This document shows, in pieces, positions 6,654 to 10,949 of a stretch of 10,949 bases of DNA (position 1 is its first letter; the number at the start of each line of letters is the position of its first letter). Source of the stretch: Candidatus Saliniplasma halalkaliphilum. Its GTDB lineage: Archaea; Thermoplasmatota; Thermoplasmata; Halarchaeoplasmatales; Halarchaeoplasmataceae. The stretch lies in assembly GCA_019594235.1 (NCBI GenBank), contig JAFDTG010000048.1:1-10949 (forward strand), written 5' to 3'. The position numbers and the translations under genes are program-made. The notes beneath the pieces were generated by a model that saw only the letters and a list, made by a program, of their open reading frames with translations, was not told the origin of the DNA and ran no database searches.

Positions 6654-7529
6654 TCATTCTTCTTTATAGGAGGAAAGCATTATCTCTAATATTTCATTAG
6701 GGGAATAATCATAGTTCCATTGTTTTTTCATCCTTTCTATTTTCTCAATCACTGTTTCAGGTAAATCTATGTGTCTAGCTGTTTTTAATGCTTCATCAAA
6801 TGCTTCGTCATAACTTTCTTTCTTCTCTTTCTTTATCTCAACAGTGGTTGATCTTACAACGACACCAGCTCCTCTTACGAACACATAGGGATATAATCCC
6901 TCTCCATGGTTCGTACCTCTCATCTTAACTATCTTAAATGTTCTGTTAAATGCACCACCAACAGGGTAGTACTCCAAATGGAACACACCATCAGATAGAT
7001 AGATTGGTAAAAGAACATCAGATCCTATGATCTCTCCAGGTTTAGAATGTTCTTCGACTGTTGCCATAACTGTACCTAACTCTTTCAATGGCCTGAACAA
7101 TTTCTCTATCAATTCTCTTTGTTCTAACCTATCTTCAGTAGACCAAATCACAGGCGTTAAAGGATCAATAGCAACTCTAGTTTTAATGTCATAATCCTTT
7201 CTAGCTTGGACTAATTTTGGGAGTTGTTCTTCTATCATCTCTCTAAAATTTTGGCCGCTTAGATGAATGAAGAAAAGAGATTCTTCATGGTACTTCTTCA
7301 TATCCCAGCCCATCATTTCTGCTTCCTTCATGATCTGCTCTGGAGATTCCTCTAAGGTTACGAAAAGTGCCTGTTCTCCTTGTTCTATGCCTTTCATTAC
7401 AAACTGGATAGCGAATGTAGTTTTACCAGTACCACTCGCTCCTACCGTTGTAATAGCAGAATTCTCAATTAGACCACCTTCTATAAGTTGGTCAACTCCA
7501 TATATACCGGTTTTTATTCTATTGACCAT
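6654..7529 (-). CDS. KaiC/RAD55-like single-domain RecA-family ATPase
   Basis: This 291-residue protein is a single KaiC-like RecA domain, the type implicated in archaeal signal transduction. It opens with NRIKTGIYGVDQLIEGG, the usual KaiC-type start. Walker A is G30-ASGTGKT-37, the catalytic glutamate pair is E60-E61 in FVTLEESPEQ, and Walker B is RVAIDPLTPV with D122. The ATP site thus looks intact, unlike ArlH-type members that have lost catalysis. About 50 C-terminal residues (KKEKKESYDEAFDEAL onward) form a helical tail. I prefer ATG at 7529 over an in-frame GTG at 7538, because AGGTGAT four bases before the ATG is an excellent ribosome site and includes that GTG. A BRE/TATA-like element lies just upstream, so this gene may be transcribed separately as well as in the operon. 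Confidence 0.9.
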   Translation of the reverse strand: MVNRIKTGIYGVDQLIEGGLIENSAITTVGASGTGKTTFAIQFVMKGIEQGEQALFVTLEESPEQIMKEAEMMGWDMKKYHEESLFFIHLSGQNFREMIEEQLPKLVQARKDYDIKTRVAIDPLTPVIWSTEDRLEQRELIEKLFRPLKELGTVMATVEEHSKPGEIIGSDVLLPIYLSDGVFHLEYYPVGGAFNRTFKIVKMRGTNHGEGLYPYVFVRGAGVVVRSTTVEIKKEKKESYDEAFDEALKTARHIDLPETVIEKIERMKKQWNYDYSPNEILEIMLSSYKEE

Positions 7530-7550
7530 TTTAATCACCTATTGTATATG

Positions 7551-7574
7551 CTTTTTATATTTTATATATTCGGG
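7551..7574 (-). promoter_or_regulatory. Internal BRE/TATA-like promoter before the RAD55-like ATPase gene
   Basis: The 45-bp gap between the V4R stop and the ATPase ATG is the largest in the cluster. On the minus strand it holds CCCGAATATATAAAATA followed by another AT run. Depending on which TATA is used, transcription would begin close to 7538 or 7530, giving a very short leader or a nearly leaderless message. All other gaps in the cluster are 18 bases or less. Confidence 0.45.
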
Positions 7575-8453
7575 TTAATCCTCATCTTTTTTAAGTTGTT
7601 TTGATACTAATTGGGCGAAACTTTTACTTTTTTCAGCTTCACTTGCCAAATTTACTACTTCAGATGATTCGATTTCCTCTTCTTCATTTGAAACACTACT
7701 ACTTATTGCTTCTGCCAAAGAGTCGGAGTCTGCAATCACTTGAGAGATCTCTGACATTGTTTTCCAAGGAGGTTCTTTTTGTTCTGAAATTTCATCTACG
7801 ACACTTTGACCATATTTATGATAGGTTTGACCTATTTTAGTCAAAGACATATCAGATCCGAGTATATGGTATGATTTCAATATGTCTATACGATATTTTA
7901 CTTCCTCTTCGGGTAGTTCCAAATAGTCAGAGATTTCGTCTAAATTATCGTCTTTGACAACATGACCGATAATTTTATCATCAATTTCATCAAGTGCTAT
8001 TTTGTAAACAGCTAATGGTTGAAGGTCTACTTCAAATTTACAAACTTCGTCTCCTGCATTGATACATTCAACTTCTTTAACGTCTGCTGGAATGTTAAGA
8101 TCTTCAGAAAAGAAGTCACTTAATGCGTCAGCAACTATGTAACAAGTTTTTTTACCTTTAACATCGGGATACATGTCTTTAACCTTGTTATCTTCATTTA
8201 CAAGTATCAATCTAAAATTTTCTTTTTCTTCCAGATATAAGATTCCTAAACCGATTTTAGAGAATAAATTACGGATAAACTGAAAAACTGCTGTGTTTTT
8301 AGCTTGATTTGAATTTCTAGCTTTCAAAAGTTTTCTAGTTTCATATTCTGGAACTTTAGATGATTCTATTGCTGCATTGATAGCTGATTCAAGTTTAGTA
8401 AGTTTACCTAATGCAGCCATTTTCCTTGCTAATCCGCCATTTTTATTAACCAT
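7575..8453 (-). CDS. V4R-domain ligand sensor with winged helix
   Basis: Residues ~50-145 match the V4R (4-vinyl reductase) domain, a small-molecule or hydrocarbon-binding fold. Visible hallmarks are CYIVADALSDFF (104-115) and the closing EVECINAGDEVCKFEV (127-142) with C130 and C138. A winged-helix-like segment follows at ~165-215 (LDEISDYLELPEEEVKYRIDIL, then SLTKIGQTYHKYG). The last ~75 residues are acidic, Ser-rich and probably disordered, ending in a Lys-rich helix. V4R domains usually serve as input modules, so this protein is a good candidate for the sensor of the system. The ATG at 8453 lies one base after the stop of the CheF-like gene and has a G-rich run about eight bases upstream. 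Ligand unknown. Confidence 0.8.
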   Translation of the reverse strand: MVNKNGGLARKMAALGKLTKLESAINAAIESSKVPEYETRKLLKARNSNQAKNTAVFQFIRNLFSKIGLGILYLEEKENFRLILVNEDNKVKDMYPDVKGKKTCYIVADALSDFFSEDLNIPADVKEVECINAGDEVCKFEVDLQPLAVYKIALDEIDDKIIGHVVKDDNLDEISDYLELPEEEVKYRIDILKSYHILGSDMSLTKIGQTYHKYGQSVVDEISEQKEPPWKTMSEISQVIADSDSLAEAISSSVSNEEEEIESSEVVNLASEAEKSKSFAQLVSKQLKKDED

Positions 8454-8454
8454 A

Positions 8455-8976
8455 TCATGCCCCCAATGCCTTCATATAATCACCATCGTCCTTCAATACT
8501 CTTTTGGCCTTTTCGGTTATTTCACCATCTTTGATAAGCCCATCGTTTTCAGCATCTTCGATATAGTTTTTAACTTCTGAATATTTAAGACCCAATAAAT
8601 CTGAAATAGTATTGATATTTTGAATGCCTAGTCCCCATAATTTTAAAATTGCAAGTAAAGGTTCTTCCTCATCCCCTTCATGTTTAACATAAGGAAGAAG
8701 CAGATGTCTCAACGCTAATAGTTTCTCGGCATAACCTCCCATTACTGTAATCTTCATCGATGGTATTCTAAATTCTAACTTCGGAGGATCTTTTTGGACT
8801 ACCTCGATTTTTTCTAATTTATCCAATGGGATTTCATACCATTTTTGATCACTCTTGAAAAACAGATTAGACAACGATAAAAATAAACCACCTTCTTTTT
8901 TTAATATATCAAATTTTAGATCCCTGTGTTCTTTTTCTATCTCGAATTTAACATCGTCGACCTTTTGTGCCTTCAA
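8455..8976 (-). CDS. Short CheF-like archaeal taxis protein
   Basis: Archaeal CheF links the chemotaxis proteins to the archaellum motor. This 173-residue protein shows the same two parts in brief form: an N-terminal beta-rich, PH-like region (residues ~15-95, with LFLSLSNLFF, WYEIPLDKLEKIEVV and LEFRIPSMKITVMGG) and a C-terminal helix-turn-helix (~103-160, LLAILKLWGLGIQN, DLLGLKYSEVKNYIEDAENDGLI, EITEKAKRVL). Typical CheF proteins are longer, around 300 residues, so this is a compact relative. No chemotaxis or archaellum gene is in the window. It is the first gene of the cluster. The TTG start at 8976 is supported by CAGGTG (8985-8990) eight bases upstream; no ATG is available nearby. The family call rests on pattern and layout, so a related PH-HTH protein is possible. 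Confidence 0.66.
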   Translation of the reverse strand: MKAQKVDDVKFEIEKEHRDLKFDILKKEGGLFLSLSNLFFKSDQKWYEIPLDKLEKIEVVQKDPPKLEFRIPSMKITVMGGYAEKLLALRHLLLPYVKHEGDEEEPLLAILKLWGLGIQNINTISDLLGLKYSEVKNYIEDAENDGLIKDGEITEKAKRVLKDDGDYMKALGA

Positions 8977-9010
8977 GAAATTTACACCTGAAAAGAAAAC
9001 TACACAATCG

Positions 9011-9026
9011 TTTAAAAAACTTTCGA
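9011..9026 (-). promoter_or_regulatory. BRE/TATA-like promoter for the eight-gene cluster
   Basis: On the minus strand TCGAAAGTTTTTTAAA combines a BRE-like CGAAA with a TATA-like run. The expected start site falls near 8990, directly ahead of the CAGGTG ribosome site and the TTG at 8976. The CGAAAGTTT core is the same as in the M3 peptidase promoter at 1550-1567. The rest of the 152-bp spacer (8977-9128) contains no gene that I can support. Confidence 0.5.
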
Positions 9027-9128
9027 TATAATAATGGCAAAATATAACTATGGTATAATGTATAAATTAAACACCCAGTGTCTAAATTTATTAAATATGG
9101 TGTTTTTTGTTAATATAAACTGTAGATT

Positions 9129-9572
9129 TCAGAATTCTATTATTATATTATCCGCAGTTAATATAGGTATTCTTCTTTTACCTACTTTCTCCAAATCGAT
9201 TAGGCCATTGTCAAAAAGAACTTTTACGTCATCATACACATTCTTATAATCCCTATCTAGTTTATTTGCTAAATCTTGTATAGATTTAACTTCGTTTTTA
9301 GCGATATATTCCATAAGATAAACCCTTTTATGCGTCATAACAGAAAGAGATTTTTCAGAGTGAGAGATCGTTTCTTCTTTGTAATCTGCACCCTTTTGAA
9401 GATACTCTATAATTTGTAATTTATCGACGAGTTCAGGTTCTGTACATCCTGCTCTTGACACTTTTTGTCTTAATCTATCTACAGATTCAAACTCATCAAG
9501 AATTTGATTTTTAAGCGTTTCCTTTTCATTTTTATTGTATTTTTTTCTTAATTTGATTTGAATTTGTATCAC
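9129..9572 (-). CDS. HVO_A0114-like winged-helix protein, probable antitoxin
   Basis: This protein of about 147 residues has a variable N-terminal half and a C-terminal winged helix (residues ~79-147). The pattern MTHKRVYLMEYI, KSIQDLANKLDRDYKNVYDDVKVL, FDNGLIDLEKVGKRRIPIL and final NIIIEF closely fits the HVO_A0114 group of putative DNA-binding proteins. These often sit beside a TumE-type toxin and are thought to act as antitoxin and repressor. Here it directly follows the TumE-like gene, one base after its stop. The start is unusual: GTG at 9572 lies inside a strong GAGGTGAT ribosome site (9568-9575), whereas that site is correctly placed for an in-frame ATT at 9563. It may autoregulate the pair. 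Confidence 0.8.
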   Translation of the reverse strand: MIQIQIKLRKKYNKNEKETLKNQILDEFESVDRLRQKVSRAGCTEPELVDKLQIIEYLQKGADYKEETISHSEKSLSVMTHKRVYLMEYIAKNEVKSIQDLANKLDRDYKNVYDDVKVLFDNGLIDLEKVGKRRIPILTADNIIIEF

Positions 9573-9575
9573 CTC
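9568..9575 (-). promoter_or_regulatory. Shine-Dalgarno site overlapping the annotated GTG start
   Basis: GAGGTGAT on the minus strand contains the GTG at 9572-9570 and the upstream gene's stop overlaps its first bases. Its spacing of four bases suits ATT at 9563 better than the GTG within it. No in-frame ATG follows until residue 79. Confidence 0.55.
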
Positions 9576-9873
9576 ATAATTTTTTGATATCCATGTTTAA
9601 TATGTTCTTACCAAATATGTCAATTAGTTCAAGGACTTCTTTTAAACTTTTATCTCGCGTTGATGAAGTATCAAGTAAATTACCATTGTCATCAAAGCTA
9701 TCTACATGTGGTTGACTCTGGTAATTATCCCATCTAACTGATGTTTTCCACTCACTACCATTTAATATCTGGTAATTATAACTGTAATAAACCATCTGTT
9801 TATCTTTCTTGATCTCTAAAGATTTAACCCTTTGATTATCTCTTAAACGATATATCTTCTTTTCTATGATCAT
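9574..9873 (-). CDS. TumE-like toxin (DUF6516 type)
   Basis: This 99-residue protein resembles the TumE toxin family, formerly DUF6516. It is a small beta-rich protein with a YYSYNYQILNG strand region (29-39) and the conserved RWDN box at residues 47-50, followed by H56 in PHVDSFDDNG, and a C-terminal helix (KSLKEVLELIDIFGKNIL). It is followed by an HVO_A0114-like gene, the usual partner, which strengthens the assignment. Its ATG at 9873 overlaps the TGA of the deacetylase-family gene (ATGA), so translation is probably coupled to that gene. A G-rich run (GGGGGGAAGG) about ten bases upstream may act as ribosome site. The mode of toxicity is not visible. Confidence 0.72.
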   Translation of the reverse strand: MIIEKKIYRLRDNQRVKSLEIKKDKQMVYYSYNYQILNGSEWKTSVRWDNYQSQPHVDSFDDNGNLLDTSSTRDKSLKEVLELIDIFGKNILNMDIKKL

Positions 9874-10949
9874 GAAAAGGCCTTCCCCCCTAAAGGAAAC
9901 TCTTTCAATATAGACTTCAATTCCTCTATCTCTTCACGAGTGTCTTTACAAACACTTCCTTTTTGTATTATAGATGAGGATAGATTTGTTTCTACGCCAT
10001 CATAGGGATTGTCACGCCCCAATAAACCAGAGAGAACGATGTGCAATAATTTACCATTAAATTTTTCATAACCCCCTTCCATAACCAATGCTAATTTATT
10101 TTTATACCGTTTGCCTAATTCAGAAGAAATGTAATAATAGCTATCTGATGTATAACTCAATCCAACGACTGTGTCAGATTGATGCGAATCGAATCCATTG
10201 CACCCTATCACAAAATCAGGATCAAAGGCATCAGCTAAAGGAAATATTATCTCTTTAAAAGATTTTATTAACTCACTATCACCCGCTCCTCTAGGAAGGC
10301 ATATATTAACGCAATAACCTCTGCCTGCAGATTTTCCTATTTGATGAGAAAAACCATCATGAGGATAAAAACCCTCAGGGTCCCTATGAACAGATATAGT
10401 TAACACATCAGGATCAGAATAAAAGGTTCTCATTGTTCCATTAGCTGCGTGTCCATCCCAATCAACAATCAAAATTTTTCTTTTGCGATTATTTTGAAGC
10501 CATCGAGTGGCGATAGCCGCGTTATTATACAGACAATATCCGCCATAATTATCTGGAAGTGCATGATGACCCGGTGGTCGTATCAGAGCAAAACCTGTTT
10601 GATAATCAGATAAAACCCTTTTACAGACTCCGATAGCACCTCCAGCAGAAAATCTAGCAGCTTTACAAGATCCCTTTTGAACATAAGTAGAATCCCCGAG
10701 GAAACCTCCTCCCTTCTTACAATAATCTTCAATAAAATCTACATATGTTCTTTCATGAACCTTTAACAGATCTTCACGAGTGGCGGGTTCGTAATCTTCC
10801 AAAAGGTCATAAAAGTCCAAAATGTCTGATCTGTTCTTTATGAATCTATAACCCCTTTCTAACCTCTCTGGGTTTTCTCGACTTACCATAGAAGCACGAT
10901 GAATACTATGTATTTTGTTGTAAAGTAAAATTCCTTTTTTATTAGATAA
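9870..10949 (-). CDS. Histone-deacetylase-family hydrolase (AcuC/HDAC-like), 5' end beyond window
   Basis: This is a zinc-dependent deacetylase-superfamily enzyme, which removes acetyl or related groups from lysines, polyamines or other amides. Counting from ATG at 10889, the active-site pair is H108-H109 in RPPGHHA. Zinc ligands are D145 and H147 in DWDGH plus D234 in GFDSH, and the transition-state Tyr is Y274 in EGGY. All catalytic residues are present. The usual HHGNG after the first ligands is H147-A148-A-N-G, so the second His is replaced by Ala. The frame stays open upstream to the window edge and encodes GILLYNKIHSIHRASM, like the family's usual first strand and conserved His. The ATG at 10889 has no ribosome site. 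I therefore infer that the true start lies outside. It overlaps the TumE-like gene by four bases. Substrate unknown. Confidence 0.88.
   Translation of the reverse strand, partial: LSNKKGILLYNKIHSIHRASMVSRENPERLERGYRFIKNRSDILDFYDLLEDYEPATREDLLKVHERTYVDFIEDYCKKGGGFLGDSTYVQKGSCKAARFSAGGAIGVCKRVLSDYQTGFALIRPPGHHALPDNYGGYCLYNNAAIATRWLQNNRKRKILIVDWDGHAANGTMRTFYSDPDVLTISVHRDPEGFYPHDGFSHQIGKSAGRGYCVNICLPRGAGDSELIKSFKEIIFPLADAFDPDFVIGCNGFDSHQSDTVVGLSYTSDSYYYISSELGKRYKNKLALVMEGGYEKFNGKLLHIVLSGLLGRDNPYDGVETNLSSSIIQKGSVCKDTREEIEELKSILKEFPLGGKAFS

Noticed and set aside
6654..7529. Identification of the ATPase as ArlH (FlaH)
   Set aside because: The catalytic Glu pair and both Walker motifs are intact, and no arlI, arlJ or archaellin gene is present nearby.
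9069..9105. 7-bp inverted repeat (AAACACC / GGTGTTT) in the spacer, considered as a terminator or operator
   Set aside because: The stem is short with a 23-base loop and is AT-rich; on the minus strand no T-run follows it. Chance occurrence is likely.
9034..9249. Plus-strand ORF of 71 codons starting in the spacer and running over the end of the antitoxin-like gene
   Set aside because: It lies antisense to a well-supported gene for more than half its length, has no ribosome site, and its protein shows no domain pattern.

Overview
The window looks archaeal. Most genes lie on the minus strand, the DNA is AT-rich (about two thirds A+T by eye), and upstream regions carry BRE/TATA-like elements rather than -35/-10 boxes. 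Protein families include a CheF-like taxis protein, a single-domain KaiC/RAD55-like ATPase, a V4R sensor protein and an HVO_A0114-type winged-helix protein. Shine-Dalgarno sites (GGAGG, AGGTGAT) are common, and GTG and TTG starts are frequent. A euryarchaeal lineage is likely; the exact group cannot be read from this sequence.

Layout, left to right. Positions 1-1518 (minus) hold the N-terminal ~500 codons of an oligoendopeptidase F-like M3 metallopeptidase, running off the left edge. A 145-bp divergent spacer follows, then the only plus-strand gene (1664-2173), a basic HNOB/V4R-like small protein. It converges, with a 1-bp gap, on a long minus-strand gene train spanning 8976 down to 2175.

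That train of eight closely spaced genes is the main feature. In transcription order it encodes: a short CheF-like protein; a V4R ligand-binding protein with a winged helix; a KaiC/RAD55-like RecA ATPase; a roadblock/LC7 protein; a 605-residue coiled-coil protein with two C-terminal winged helices and an internal acidic duplication; two related Cys/His-motif proteins I cannot assign; and a GNAT acetyltransferase. A BRE/TATA-like element sits upstream of the first gene and a second, internal one upstream of the ATPase. The content suggests a signal-transduction or taxis-like module (sensor, ATPase switch, scaffold, DNA-binding output). No cheA, cheY, receptor or archaellum gene is visible, so this role is inferred.

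At the right end a second minus-strand group contains a histone-deacetylase-family hydrolase, whose 5' end probably lies beyond the window. Its stop overlaps the start of a probable toxin-antitoxin pair, a TumE-like toxin followed by an HVO_A0114-like winged-helix antitoxin. No RNA genes, CRISPR arrays or insertion sequences were seen.
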